Below, one piece after another: positions 42,306 through 51,417 of a DNA stretch of 64,000 bases. Position 1 is the first letter of the stretch. Every line of letters begins with the position of its first letter. The notes beneath the pieces were generated by a model. The model saw only the letters and a list, made by a program, of their open reading frames with translations, did not search any database and had not been told where the DNA came from. The position numbers and the translations under genes are program-made. Source of the stretch: Archangium sp. (GTDB taxonomy: Bacteria > Myxococcota > Myxococcia > Myxococcales > Myxococcaceae); the NCBI GenBank assembly GCA_030681645.1, contig JAUXRX010000046.1, positions 62,001 to 126,000 on the forward strand, in the 5' to 3' direction.

Positions 42306-43016
42306 TCAGTGGGGCGCGGCGCCCGCGGTTTCAGACTTCGTCTCGGTGGGCGGCTCGACCGCCACCAGCTCGTCGGAGCGCGTGTCGATGAAGAGCTGCT
42401 CAACCAACAGCTCGCCCTTCGCGATGCGCTCGGCGATGAAAGGCCGCTTCAAGAAGGCCTCGATGTGCGCGGCGCGGGCGTCGACCGCGGCGGTGAGCAC
42501 CGGGTACTGCGCGCGCTTCGCCGGGTCGGCCGCCGCCTTCTCCGCGGCGCAGTCGGTGTGGCGCGTGAGCACCAGCACCTTCACCCCGTTGCGCACGGCC
42601 AGCTCGAGCATCTCCTGCTCTTCGTCTTCCATCACCGAGCCGGCGTTGCGGATCACGTAGTAGTAGCGGCGGGTGTCGCCGGCGAGCTCGCTGGTGTCGA
42701 TGCGCGCGTCCATGCAGACGAGCAGCGCGACGACCGGGTGCTCCGTCGAGCGGGGGAACTTCTCGCGCACCATCGCCGAGAGGTGGTTCTGTTCCTTGAA
42801 CTCGGTCCACACCTCCAGGGGCGTGAGGTTCGGCTTCTCGAAGTCATAGGCGTGAAGCGGGTCCTGAAGACGGAAGCCCGCATTGACCAGCGCGCCTCCC
42901 ATCACGAACTGGGTGCGAGGGCTCACTGTCATGATGATCAGTACCAACGCCACCAGAGCTGCCGCGATCAACAGTCCACGCTTCACGGGGGCGTTTTCAT
43001 CCACTCCCTGTGCCAA
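42306..43016 (-). CDS. Membrane-anchored beta-carbonic-anhydrase-like protein
   Basis: The protein has 236 residues; the start is a TTG at 43016 or a GTG at 43004. A hydrophobic N-terminus (15-32) anchors it. The metal site of beta-carbonic anhydrases is complete: Cys101-x-Asp103-x-Arg105 and His153-x-x-Cys156, with VIRNAG. It may hydrate CO2 in the periplasm. The insertion and tail differ from standard enzymes. It is divergent from the OmpA gene. Confidence 0.8.
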   Translation of the reverse strand: MAQGVDENAPVKRGLLIAAALVALVLIIMTVSPRTQFVMGGALVNAGFRLQDPLHAYDFEKPNLTPLEVWTEFKEQNHLSAMVREKFPRSTEHPVVALLVCMDARIDTSELAGDTRRYYYVIRNAGSVMEDEEQEMLELAVRNGVKVLVLTRHTDCAAEKAAADPAKRAQYPVLTAAVDARAAHIEAFLKRPFIAERIAKGELLVEQLFIDTRSDELVAVEPPTETKSETAGAAPH

Positions 43017-43165
43017 CGAAGTCCGCTCGGAGTGGACGCAGCAGCGGGTGCAGGAACTTCGGGACGGCCGGATCGACGCGCAGAACCTGCACCCGCCGCT
43101 GTGGAAAATCGCCCCGGCCGCCCTGGGTAGGCGTAGCCTCCGCCTCCCTGTTTCGAGGAGGCCTC

Positions 43166-43951
43166 ATGCGAAGAACCATCATTCTGCCGTTGATCATCTC
43201 CGTCGCCGCAGTGGGGTGTGTGACCCAGTCGACCTACGACGCGCTCAAGCTCGAGAGTGACCGCACCGCGAGTACCCTGGGGGCGCGCGAGAAGGAGCTC
43301 GAGGAGACCCGGCGCGCCCTCAAGAAGGAGGAAGCGAAGGCCGCGGCGCTCGGCGCGCGCATGGCTGAGCTCGAGGCCGCGCTCGGCGACACGCAGAAGG
43401 ACAAGTCGGCGCTGGAGAACGCGCTGGTCGAGCTGAGGAAGCGCAAGGCCGAGACCGAGGGACGCATCGCCGAGTTCAAGGCGCTGCTCGACAAGTTCAA
43501 GACGCTGATCGACTCCGGCAAGCTCAAGGTGCGCATCCGCGAGGGGCGCATGGTGGTGGAGCTGGCCACCGACATCCTCTTCCCTTCCGGCTCGGCCACG
43601 CTGTCGAAGGAAGGCAAGGTGGCGATCGCCGAGGTGGCTGAGCTGCTCAAGTCGATCCCCGACCGCAAGTTCCAGGTCGAAGGCCACACCGACAACGTGC
43701 CCACCAAGGGCCCCGTCTACAAGTCGAACTGGGAGCTCGCCTCGGCGCGCGCGCTCACCGTGCTCAAGGCGATGACCGACGCGGGGATGCCGGGCGAGCG
43801 CATCAGCGCCGCGAGCTTCGGCGACACCGCGCCCGCGAAGCCGAACGACACGGCCGAGGACAAGGCCGCCAACCGGCGCATCGAGATCGTGCTCGTGCCC
43901 GACCTGTCCAGCCTGCCCGGCTTCGACGAGCTCCAGCGCGTCGCCCCCTGA
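43166..43951 (+). CDS. OmpA-family lipoprotein
   Basis: The protein has 261 residues from the ATG at 43166, which follows GAGGAGG. The lipobox is VAAVGC. A long coiled coil (residues 20-120) precedes the OmpA C-terminal peptidoglycan-binding domain (FPSGSATLS, VEGHTDNVPTKG, NRRIEIVLVP). This should tether the outer membrane to peptidoglycan. Confidence 0.85.
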   Translation: MRRTIILPLIISVAAVGCVTQSTYDALKLESDRTASTLGAREKELEETRRALKKEEAKAAALGARMAELEAALGDTQKDKSALENALVELRKRKAETEGRIAEFKALLDKFKTLIDSGKLKVRIREGRMVVELATDILFPSGSATLSKEGKVAIAEVAELLKSIPDRKFQVEGHTDNVPTKGPVYKSNWELASARALTVLKAMTDAGMPGERISAASFGDTAPAKPNDTAEDKAANRRIEIVLVPDLSSLPGFDELQRVAP

Positions 43952-44063
43952 CCAGGGCAAGCCGGTGACTGGCTCACCTGGTGGTGTCGAACGACTCGAT
44001 GATCTCCACGCCGGGCGTTGCCGCCGGTGGTGAGTCCGGCGTGAACCTGGAGCCTCTGCCACC

Positions 44064-44864
44064 GTGACCACTCCCGTGGCGCCGAGTGATCCGCCGCGCC
44101 GCCAGGCGAAAGGCACCACCGGGCCCTTCGCGTACACCGACGAAGGCGAAGGCCCCGTGCTCCTCGCGGTGCACGGCCTGCCGGGCAGCGTGCGGGACTA
44201 CCGCTGGCTCGCGGCGGCGCTTTCCCGCTCCGTGCGCCTGGTGCGCCTCGACCTGCCGGGCTTCGGAGAAACGCCACTGGCCACGGGTCCGGGTCCAGGC
44301 ATCGACGCGCGCGGTGCCTTCGTCGCCGCCGCGCTCGAGACGCTCGGCATCGAACGCTGCGTGCTCGTCGGACACTCGATGGGCGGCGCCGTGGCGCTGT
44401 CTGCCGCGGTGCAGGCGCCCGCGCGCGTCGCGGCGTTGGCGCTGTTGGCTTCCATCGGGCTGAGGCCGCACGTGATGTTCCGCCGCCTCGTGGGACGGGG
44501 CGTGCTGGCGCGCGCGGTAGACCTGCCGCTCCTGCGCACTCCGACGCTCGCGTTGCTGAAGGTCGCGTTCCGCGCGACGGGCTTCCCGCCGCAGACCACC
44601 CCGGCCGAGGTCGCGCACACCATGCGCTGCGTGGCGGCGGTGGACTTCGAGGTGCAGCGCCGCAACACCTCGCGGCTCACCCTGCCCACGCTCACCGCCT
44701 GGGCCGAGGACGACCCGTTCATCGAGAAGTCAGTGCTCGAGGAGCACGCGGCGCTGTTGCCTGCTGGGCCCCGCCTCAGCTGGCGCGAGGGCGGCCACAA
44801 CGTGCAGAAGAGCCAGGCCGTGGAGATCGCCGCCGCGCTCGTCACGCTGGCGAACGCTCAGTAG
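44064..44864 (+). CDS. Alpha/beta hydrolase
   Basis: The protein has 266 residues from the GTG at 44064 (GGAG 11 bases upstream). HGLPGS oxyanion loop, GHSMGG nucleophile elbow, an Asp in AEDDPF near 225, and His in GGHNVQ near 250 identify a full hydrolase triad. It has no signal peptide and no clear substrate. It ends 7 bases past the convergent MoeZ stop. Confidence 0.8.
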   Translation: MTTPVAPSDPPRRQAKGTTGPFAYTDEGEGPVLLAVHGLPGSVRDYRWLAAALSRSVRLVRLDLPGFGETPLATGPGPGIDARGAFVAAALETLGIERCVLVGHSMGGAVALSAAVQAPARVAALALLASIGLRPHVMFRRLVGRGVLARAVDLPLLRTPTLALLKVAFRATGFPPQTTPAEVAHTMRCVAAVDFEVQRRNTSRLTLPTLTAWAEDDPFIEKSVLEEHAALLPAGPRLSWREGGHNVQKSQAVEIAAALVTLANAQ

Positions 44865-45988
44865 CCCGGCAATGCCTCGTCGACCTCGTCGACCCAGCGC
44901 TCGATGCCGCCCTCGAGGTTGAACACCCGCTGGAAGCCGACGGTGCGGAGGTACTCCACCGCGCGCGCGCTGCGCTCGCCGACCTTGCAGTACACGACGA
45001 TGTCCTGATCAGCCGGGAGCTCGTTGAAGCGCGAAGCGAGGTCACCCATCGGAATGCACACGGAGCCCGAAATCTCGTTGATCTCCCGCTCGCCCGGCTC
45101 GCGCACGTCGACGAGCTGCACGCTGCTTCGGTGCGCCACCAGCCACTGCGGCGTGACGTCGCGCACCGTGCCGGGCGGCGGCGCGCGCGTGCCGCAGAAC
45201 TGCTCGTAGTCGATGAGCGCGGTGAGGGTGGGGCTCGGGCCGCACACCGGGCAGCGCGGGTCCTTCTTCACCTTGAACTGGCGGAAGCTCATCTCCAGCG
45301 CGTCGAAGGTGAGCAGCCGGCCGATGAGTGGTTGGCCCAGGCCCGCCACCACCTTGATCGCCTCGGTCGCCTGCAGCGTGCCGACCACGCCGGGCACGAT
45401 GCCCAGCACGCCCCCTTCACCACAGCTCGGCGCGAGGCCCGGGGGCGGTGGCTCGGGGTAGAGGCAGCGGTAGCAGGGCCCGTCCTTCGCGCCGAACACC
45501 GAGACCTGCCCCTCGAAGCGGAAGACGCTGGCCGAGACGTTGGGCCGCCCGCTGAGCACGCACGCGTCGTTGATCAGGTAGCGGGTGGCGAAGTTGTCGG
45601 TGCCGTCGAGCACCAGGTCGTACTGGGTGAAGAGCTCCAGCGCGTTCTCTGCCGAGAGCCGCAGCGCGTGCGGCACCACCGTGACCTCGGGGTTGAGCGC
45701 GCGCAGCCGCTCGGTGGCGGAGTCGAGCTTGGGGCGGCCCACGTCGGGCGTGCCATGCAGCACCTGGCGCTGGAGGTTGCTCAGGTCGACCACGTCGAAG
45801 TCGACCAGGCCCAGCGTGCCCACGCCCGCGGCGGCCAGGTACATCGCCGCCGGTGAGCCGAGCCCGCCTGCGCCGATCACCAGCACGCGCGCGGCCTTGA
45901 GCTTCTTCTGCCCGCGCGCGCCGAACTCCGGGAGGATGAGGTGCCGGCTGTAGCGGCGGATCTCGTCGGCGCTGAAGGGTCCGCTCAC
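44858..45988 (-). CDS. MoeZ-like ThiF/rhodanese sulfurtransferase
   Basis: The protein has 376 residues from the GTG at 45988, which overlaps the JAMM stop by GTGA. ThiF/MoeB adenylation motif GAGGLGSPAAMYLAAAG, LDGTDNFATRY, zinc CYRC and CPVC pairs, and a C-terminal rhodanese domain with VVYCKVGERSARA are present. The family charges the C-terminal Gly-Gly of ubiquitin-like sulfur carriers with adenylate and sulfur. The operon with a JAMM protease is like CysO-Mec, but no sulfur-carrier gene is visible. Confidence 0.85.
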   Translation of the reverse strand: MSGPFSADEIRRYSRHLILPEFGARGQKKLKAARVLVIGAGGLGSPAAMYLAAAGVGTLGLVDFDVVDLSNLQRQVLHGTPDVGRPKLDSATERLRALNPEVTVVPHALRLSAENALELFTQYDLVLDGTDNFATRYLINDACVLSGRPNVSASVFRFEGQVSVFGAKDGPCYRCLYPEPPPPGLAPSCGEGGVLGIVPGVVGTLQATEAIKVVAGLGQPLIGRLLTFDALEMSFRQFKVKKDPRCPVCGPSPTLTALIDYEQFCGTRAPPPGTVRDVTPQWLVAHRSSVQLVDVREPGEREINEISGSVCIPMGDLASRFNELPADQDIVVYCKVGERSARAVEYLRTVGFQRVFNLEGGIERWVDEVDEALPGY

Positions 45989-46488
45989 GGTCCAGTCACC
46001 CGAAAGGGTTGAGCGCAAAGGGGCTCATCGCCGCTCGGGATGAACGGGCACGCGCCACCATCCAGGCGGAACGCGCGGGGCGTCTCGGCGACCCCGCTGA
46101 CGACGCGCACGATGAACAGCCATCGCCCGGGCGTCGCGTTCGCCACGTCGCTCACCGAGGGCTGGGCCGGTCCATCGGGGTGCGAGTGGTAGTAGCCGAG
46201 CACCTCGAGCCCCCTCGCGTCCGCCGCGCGCTCCACCGCCAGGCCGTCACGCGCCGAGACCAGGAAGCCGCTGCGTCGATTGGGTGCGGCGTTCTCCAGC
46301 GGCAGCACGGTGAGGCCATCGCTGAGCAAAGCGCCCACGCACTCCTCGGGAAAGACGCGCTCGGCGTGCGCGCGCATCGTGTTCGAGACTTCCGGCGTCA
46401 GGGTCACCACGCCCGACACGAAACCACGGGGCCGGGCCCGCGTCTCCCCGGCTGTTTCCGCGGCTTCTGGGCTATGAGGCTGGCCCAT
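45985..46488 (-). CDS. JAMM/Mov34 metalloprotease
   Basis: The protein has 167 residues. The metal motif is HSHPDGPAQPSVSD (HxHx10D) with a Glu in PEECVGALL. Such enzymes remove ubiquitin-like or C-terminal amino acids from small sulfur carriers. It forms an operon with the MoeZ-like gene (GTGA). The start at 46488 overlaps the divergent ATG (46487), so the true start may be a later GTG. Confidence 0.8.
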   Translation of the reverse strand: MGQPHSPEAAETAGETRARPRGFVSGVVTLTPEVSNTMRAHAERVFPEECVGALLSDGLTVLPLENAAPNRRSGFLVSARDGLAVERAADARGLEVLGYYHSHPDGPAQPSVSDVANATPGRWLFIVRVVSGVAETPRAFRLDGGACPFIPSGDEPLCAQPFRVTGP

Positions 46489-46960
46489 GCGAATGCTCCT
46501 CGCCGTCCTGCTGGTGACCTGCGCCTGCGCGCCGGCGAAGTACTTCTACAACTTCGACATCACCGACCCCGGCGCGAAGAACCAGACCAGGCCCGGCGAG
46601 CGCGACGTGCTCGACGACCCGGACCTCAAGGCGGAGCTGCTGGCCGACCCCACCAACTTCCAGGCGATCCTGCTGATCATCACCAACACCACCGCTGAGC
46701 CGATGACCGTGAATTGGCACCAGGTCACCGTCATCGGGCCCGACCGCGTCGCGCGGCCCCTGCGGCCCGACTCCAGGGTGGGGGCCGTCGAGCCGTACAC
46801 CAAGGTGCGCGCGCGGCTGATCCCCTTCGAGCTGCCCGACGTGGGCAACGCGGCGGCCTCGTACGATCAGCAGCCGTTCGAGCTGGTGGTGCCGCTGGTG
46901 GTGCGCGGCCAGCCGCGGGACTTCCGGATTCACCTGTTGGCGCACGCAGTGAAACTGTAG
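46487..46960 (+). CDS. Small lipoprotein
   Basis: The protein has 157 residues. A lipobox (LLVTCAC) follows the signal. The mature part has two parallel segments (FQAILLIITNTTAEPMTVNW, PFELVVPLVVRGQPRDF) of beta sandwich type with few Cys. Function is unknown. The ATG overlaps the divergent JAMM start. Confidence 0.6.
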   Translation: MRMLLAVLLVTCACAPAKYFYNFDITDPGAKNQTRPGERDVLDDPDLKAELLADPTNFQAILLIITNTTAEPMTVNWHQVTVIGPDRVARPLRPDSRVGAVEPYTKVRARLIPFELPDVGNAAASYDQQPFELVVPLVVRGQPRDFRIHLLAHAVKL

Positions 46961-47040
46961 AGCGTGATGAGTCGAGGTACGGCACGCCTCGAGCCCAAAC
47001 GTGCGAAGGTGCCATCGTCGTTCCCCTTCGAGGAGCCCCC

Positions 47041-47445
47041 ATGGCCCTGCCTGTCGTGCGCGATTACATGGACAAAGTGGTGCCCACCCTCTCGCCTGAC
47101 ACGGCGATTCTCGAGGCGGTGGACTTCCTGCTCGCCAAGCACGTCACCGGTGCGCCGGTGCTCGACGCGACCGGCAACGTCATCGGCATCCTCACCGAGA
47201 AGGACTGCCTGCGGCTGCTCTCGACGGGCATGGACTCGGACAAGCCGGTCGGCCTGGTGCGCGACTTCATGACCACCGAGGTGGTCTCGGTGCCTTCGCA
47301 CATGAACGTGTATTTCCTCGCCGGCATGTTCCTCAAGGCGAACTACCGGCGCCTGCCGGTCATCGACAACGGCAAGCTCGTCGGCGCCATCACCCGCTTC
47401 GACATCCTCCGGGTGATTCAAGCGAACCTGAAGGCCTCGAAGTAG
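47041..47445 (+). CDS. CBS-domain pair protein
   Basis: The protein has 134 residues from the ATG at 47041, preceded by GAGGAG. Two CBS motifs are present: VTGAPVLDATGNVIGILTEKD and YRRLPVIDNGKLVGAITRFD. CBS pairs bind adenine nucleotides and regulate partner proteins. It precedes the rhomboid gene by 16 bases, so one transcript is likely. Confidence 0.85.
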   Translation: MALPVVRDYMDKVVPTLSPDTAILEAVDFLLAKHVTGAPVLDATGNVIGILTEKDCLRLLSTGMDSDKPVGLVRDFMTTEVVSVPSHMNVYFLAGMFLKANYRRLPVIDNGKLVGAITRFDILRVIQANLKASK

Positions 47446-47461
47446 CTGATACACGGGTCCC

Positions 47462-49084
47462 ATGGACTCGCCGTCATCCCGCTTCGCCGCCGCGCTGCTG
47501 TCTCAGAACCCGGGCAGCGAGGTGGTGGAGAGCACTCCGGTGCTCACGCAGATCTCCCTCGCGCTGGCGCCGGTGAAGCAGCTGGTGGTGGTGCTCGAGG
47601 CGACGCACCCCGCGGTGCTCGCTGAGCAGGTGAAGCACATCGTCGCGGCGGCCGCGAAGACCGAGCTCCCCCTGCACCTGGTGGTGATCAACCCGCGCGG
47701 GCTCGAGGTCGCCGACATCCTCAAGGAACACATCCGCCCCGCGATGCTGCAGATGAAGGCGACGGCGGCGGTGACCTGGGTGCCGGGCGAAGCGCCGGTG
47801 GCCGTGCGCAACAACCTGCTCCCGCAGCTCGTCGCGGCCGCGACCCTGGCGAACTCGAACGTGCCGCTCTCGCTCGAGTCCGTCGCCGAGGCGTCGCACC
47901 GCGAGGCCGACGTGGTGCGCGGGTTCCTCGCCTCGGTGATGGCGCGCCAGCCGGTGGTGAGCTGGACCCTCGCCGTGGTGTGCGTGGCGCTCTTCGGGCT
48001 GCAGTGGCTCTGGGGCGACGGCCAGCCGGTGATGGCCGCCGCGCGCATGGGCGCCGAGATCCCCAACCGGGTGCTCGCCGGCGAGTGGTGGCGGTTGTTC
48101 TCGGTGATGTTGCTGCACGCGAACGTCTTCCACCTGCTGATGAACATGATGGCGATGCTCAGCTTCGGCCCGTTCCTCGAGCGGCTGATGGGCAGCGGGC
48201 GGTACGTGCTGCTCTTCGTCGTCGCCGGGCTCGGCGGCAGCCTGCTCTCGCTCACCCGCGGCGGCGACGGCATCGGCGTGGGCGCGTCGGGCGGCATCTG
48301 GGGCCTGATGGTGGCGGGCGCGGTGGTGGTGACCTGGCCGCGTGGCCTCCTGCCCGCGTCGCTCGCGCTGCAGATGCGCCAGCGCGCCTGGCTGCCGGTG
48401 GGCATCAACCTCATGTACTCGCTGCAGCCGGGCATCGACATGCTCGCCCACGTCGGCGGCGGCATCACCGGCGGCCTGCTGGTGCTCGCGCTCACCCGCG
48501 GGGCGGTCCAGAACCAGCCGCTCGCGCGCTCGAGGCTGTTCGACCTCGCGGGGGTGTCGGTGGCGCTGCTGCTGGTGGCGTCGATGGGCATCGCGCTGGT
48601 GCAGGGCAGGCCATGGACCCTCTCTGGCCCGTGGAAGCTGGTGGAGACGAAGCTCGAGGAGACCGGCGTGAGCCTGCGCGTGCCCGAGGGCATGGACCTC
48701 GAGCACGAGCCCGGGAGCCTGCTGTGGCACTTCGGCGCGCTGAACGAGACGGGCGCCGAGCTCGTCGTGAAGGTCACCGAGCCGATCGACCCCGAGACCG
48801 ACCTCTCCAACGCGCTCGAGGAGCTGATCGCCGGGAGCGGGAAGGCGGCCGAGGGGCTCCACTACACGCAGAAGCCGAAGGTGGTGACGCTGCCGTCAGG
48901 CAGGCAGGCCGTGTTCGCGGCCCTGCAGCCCGACCAGAAGAAGGACGTGCGCTTCATCTGGCAGTGGTGGTCGATGGAGAAGAACCGCCGCTGGGTGATG
49001 GTGCTGGCCAACGCGCTCGACAGCACCTCGGCCGAGCGCAAGCGTCAGCTCGAGGCGATCGCAGACTCGGTCGTCAGCAGGTAG
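47462..49084 (+). CDS. Rhomboid-family intramembrane protease with extra domains
   Basis: The protein has 540 residues. The rhomboid core (about 165-350) has the HANVFHLLMN motif (His219, His224, Asn228), catalytic Ser276 in GASGG and His330 in AHVGGG. An N-terminal soluble domain (residues 30-150) and a C-terminal domain after a TM (from about 400) frame it, so it is a three-part rhomboid. It cleaves TM substrates. The role of the extra domains is unknown. Confidence 0.8.
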   Translation: MDSPSSRFAAALLSQNPGSEVVESTPVLTQISLALAPVKQLVVVLEATHPAVLAEQVKHIVAAAAKTELPLHLVVINPRGLEVADILKEHIRPAMLQMKATAAVTWVPGEAPVAVRNNLLPQLVAAATLANSNVPLSLESVAEASHREADVVRGFLASVMARQPVVSWTLAVVCVALFGLQWLWGDGQPVMAAARMGAEIPNRVLAGEWWRLFSVMLLHANVFHLLMNMMAMLSFGPFLERLMGSGRYVLLFVVAGLGGSLLSLTRGGDGIGVGASGGIWGLMVAGAVVVTWPRGLLPASLALQMRQRAWLPVGINLMYSLQPGIDMLAHVGGGITGGLLVLALTRGAVQNQPLARSRLFDLAGVSVALLLVASMGIALVQGRPWTLSGPWKLVETKLEETGVSLRVPEGMDLEHEPGSLLWHFGALNETGAELVVKVTEPIDPETDLSNALEELIAGSGKAAEGLHYTQKPKVVTLPSGRQAVFAALQPDQKKDVRFIWQWWSMEKNRRWVMVLANALDSTSAERKRQLEAIADSVVSR

Positions 49085-49093
49085 AGCGGCCGC

Positions 49094-49555
49094 ATGCCGA
49101 CGAGGGAGTTGATCACCGAGCGGCTCCGGCTGCGCCCGTGGACCGAGGGCGACCTCGACTCGCTCCATCGAATCTGGAGCGACCCGCAGACCATCTGGTG
49201 GGGACCGAACACGACGCTCGACCAGACGCGCGCGGTGTTCGCGAGGCTGCAAGAGCAGGGCGGCTGGTGGGCGGTGGCGCATGAGGGTTTCATCGTCGGC
49301 AACGTCTTCCTTCGCGCCTCGCCCCGCACGCCGGGCGTGCTCGAGCTCGGGTACCACTTCTTGCCCAGCTGCTGGGGCAAGGGCTTCGCCACCGAGGCTG
49401 CGCGCGCCGTGCTCGACACCACGCCCGGCGCACGCGTCGAGGCGCCCGTCGTGCCCGAGAACAGCCGGTCGCAGCAGGTGGTGAAGAAGCTCGGCTTCAC
49501 CATCACCGGCCAGTTGCTCCACGCGGGGCGGCCGCACGACCTCTGGACGAGGTGA
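49094..49555 (+). CDS. GNAT acetyltransferase (RimJ/RimL type)
   Basis: The protein has 153 residues. The GNAT fold shows ITERLRLRPWTEGDL at the start, ELGYHFLPSCWGKGFATEA (acetyl-CoA loop) and PENSRSQQVVKKLGF. These are features of the RimJ/RimL class that acetylate N-terminal or side-chain amines. It starts 9 bases after the rhomboid stop, so the two may be co-transcribed. Substrate is unknown. Confidence 0.85.
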   Translation: MPTRELITERLRLRPWTEGDLDSLHRIWSDPQTIWWGPNTTLDQTRAVFARLQEQGGWWAVAHEGFIVGNVFLRASPRTPGVLELGYHFLPSCWGKGFATEAARAVLDTTPGARVEAPVVPENSRSQQVVKKLGFTITGQLLHAGRPHDLWTR

Positions 49556-49595
49556 TTCAAAGCCCGGGGAGAGCAGCGCAAACAGGGCCCGCCCC

Positions 49596-49614
49596 CCGCT
49601 CGGGGTGAACGGTC
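49596..49614 (-). repeat. Dispersed repeat, second copy
   Basis: The reverse complement of these 19 bases (GACCGTTCACCCCGAGCGG) occurs exactly at 7591-7609. Here it is intergenic between the GNAT and LysR genes, whose stops converge. Confidence 0.7.
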
Positions 49615-49636
49615 GAAGCTCTCGGACCTCGACGCC

Positions 49637-50491
49637 CTACTTCAGCGCCCGCTTCACCACGACCTCGAGCGCGCGACGGAGCACCTTGACCTGCGGCCTG
49701 AGCTCCAGCGTGCGCGCGCGCCAGGCGAGCAGCAGCGGCGTCGCGGCCGAGTCGAGCGCGGGGTGCGACGTCATCCGGAACTCCGCGGCCGGCAGTTGAG
49801 CGCGCGCGAAGGTGGGCAGCACGCCGGTGAAGCACCCCGACCGCACCGCCTGCGCCACCTGTGGAAACGTCTCGCAGTGCAGCGCCGCGCGCTCCAGCTT
49901 GCCCAGCGCGCGCACCAACCCCCGCTCGGTCGACGGCACCGCGAGCGGCAGCTTGCCTTTCCCGGCGGCGCTGAAGAGGGCGTACGTCACCTGCCCCAGC
50001 TTGATCCGCTGCAGCTCGCCCGCCGCCTCGCTTCCGCGCAGCAACCCGAGATCGACGCGGTGCTCGAGCAGCGCGTTCACCACGCCGTCCGAGCCCAGCG
50101 CGCCCACCTCGAGCTCGACGTCGGCCAGCGCCGTGCCCAGCTCGCCCAGGCGCGGCAACACCAGCCACTGCAGCACGCTGTCCCCGGCGCCGAGCGACAC
50201 CCGCACCGGCCCCCGCTCGGCAGCAGCGACGTCGGTGAGCCCCTGGCCCAGCTCCCGTACCACCCGGGCCAGCGCGGCCCCGGCCGGCGTCAGCTCCATT
50301 CCGCGCCCGGTGCGCACGAAGAGCGACTGCTCCAGCGCGGTCTCGAGCTCCTTCAACTGCCGGCTGAGCTGGCTCTGCCGCACCGGCTCTCCCGGAGCCG
50401 CGCGCGCGAGCCCTCCTGCGTCGGCCACCTGGAGGAACGAGCTGAGCCGGTCGAGCGAGAGTCCACGCAGCGAAGGGAGCGCCATTCCCAT
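49637..50491 (-). CDS. LysR-type regulator
   Basis: The protein has 284 residues. I chose the ATG at 50491 with GGAG 6 bases upstream. The HTH (LSSFLQVADAGGLARAA, SQLSRQLKELE) and the effector domain (VRVSLGAGDSVLQWL) are typical. It is divergent from the histone-deacetylase-like gene, with 74 bases between the starts, and probably regulates it. Confidence 0.85.
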   Translation of the reverse strand: MGMALPSLRGLSLDRLSSFLQVADAGGLARAAPGEPVRQSQLSRQLKELETALEQSLFVRTGRGMELTPAGAALARVVRELGQGLTDVAAAERGPVRVSLGAGDSVLQWLVLPRLGELGTALADVELEVGALGSDGVVNALLEHRVDLGLLRGSEAAGELQRIKLGQVTYALFSAAGKGKLPLAVPSTERGLVRALGKLERAALHCETFPQVAQAVRSGCFTGVLPTFARAQLPAAEFRMTSHPALDSAATPLLLAWRARTLELRPQVKVLRRALEVVVKRALK

Positions 50492-50565
50492 ACATGACTC
50501 CATCGTCATGAGTCCTGCAATATGCTGCATGGTCAGGCAAGGCCCGGAAGGCGCATCTTCACTGC

Positions 50566-51417
50566 ATGAAAACACTCCCGGTCTTCTTCTCGCCCCAGAT
50601 GGTCGCCGACTCCGGCAGCTTCTCCCCCAGCGCCGGCAAGCCGCTGCAGGTGGTGGCGTCGTGGAAGGCGCTGGGCCTGCCGCTCGAGCTCCACGCGCCG
50701 GAGCCGGTCACCGTGGCGGAGCTCTCCCTCGCCCATGACGCGAAGTTCGTGCGAGCCGTGCTCGAGCGGCGGGCGGACAACGGCTTCGGCAATCGCTCGG
50801 CCGGGGTGGCGGCCTCGTTGCCGTACACCAGCGGGGCGATGCGCTCGGCGGCCCGGCACGCCTGGAAGCAGGGCGGCGTGGCCATCGCCCCGTGCTCGGG
50901 CTTCCACCACGCCGCGTGGGCCCGGGTGTCCGGGTTCTGCACCTTCAATGGGCTGATGGTGACGGCCGCCGCGCTGCACGCCGAAGGTGCGGGGCGCATT
51001 GGCATCCTCGACTGCGACCATCACCAGGGAGACGGCACCGAAGACATCATCGAGAAGCTGCGCGCCTCGAAGTGGGTGCGGCACTTCACCGCCGGTGGCC
51101 ACTACCACTCGCCTTCCGACGCGCGGGCGTTCTTCGAGCGGCTGCCGGGGCTGCTGCGCACCTTCGCCGACTGCGACGTGGTGCTGTACCAGGCGGGCGC
51201 GGACCCTCACGTGAACGACCCGCTGGGGGGCTGGCTCACCACCGCGCAGTTGCTCGAGCGCGACCGCCTCGTCTTCCAGGCGCTCGCCGCGCAGAAGGTG
51301 CCCGTGGCGTGGAACCTGGCGGGCGGGTACCAGCGCGAGCCCGACGGCAGCATCCCGAAGGTGCTCGAGATCCACGACAACACCATGCGCGCGTGCGCGG
51401 AGGCGTTCCTCGACTGA
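50566..51417 (+). CDS. Histone-deacetylase-family hydrolase
   Basis: The protein has 283 residues. His pair GFHHA (114-115), Zn ligands in ILDCDHHQGDGT (Asp151, His153) and AGADPHVNDPL match class II/acetylpolyamine-type deacetylases. These Zn enzymes remove acetyl from Lys or polyamines. It is divergently expressed from a LysR gene, a common control pair. Substrate not known. Confidence 0.85.
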   Translation: MKTLPVFFSPQMVADSGSFSPSAGKPLQVVASWKALGLPLELHAPEPVTVAELSLAHDAKFVRAVLERRADNGFGNRSAGVAASLPYTSGAMRSAARHAWKQGGVAIAPCSGFHHAAWARVSGFCTFNGLMVTAAALHAEGAGRIGILDCDHHQGDGTEDIIEKLRASKWVRHFTAGGHYHSPSDARAFFERLPGLLRTFADCDVVLYQAGADPHVNDPLGGWLTTAQLLERDRLVFQALAAQKVPVAWNLAGGYQREPDGSIPKVLEIHDNTMRACAEAFLD

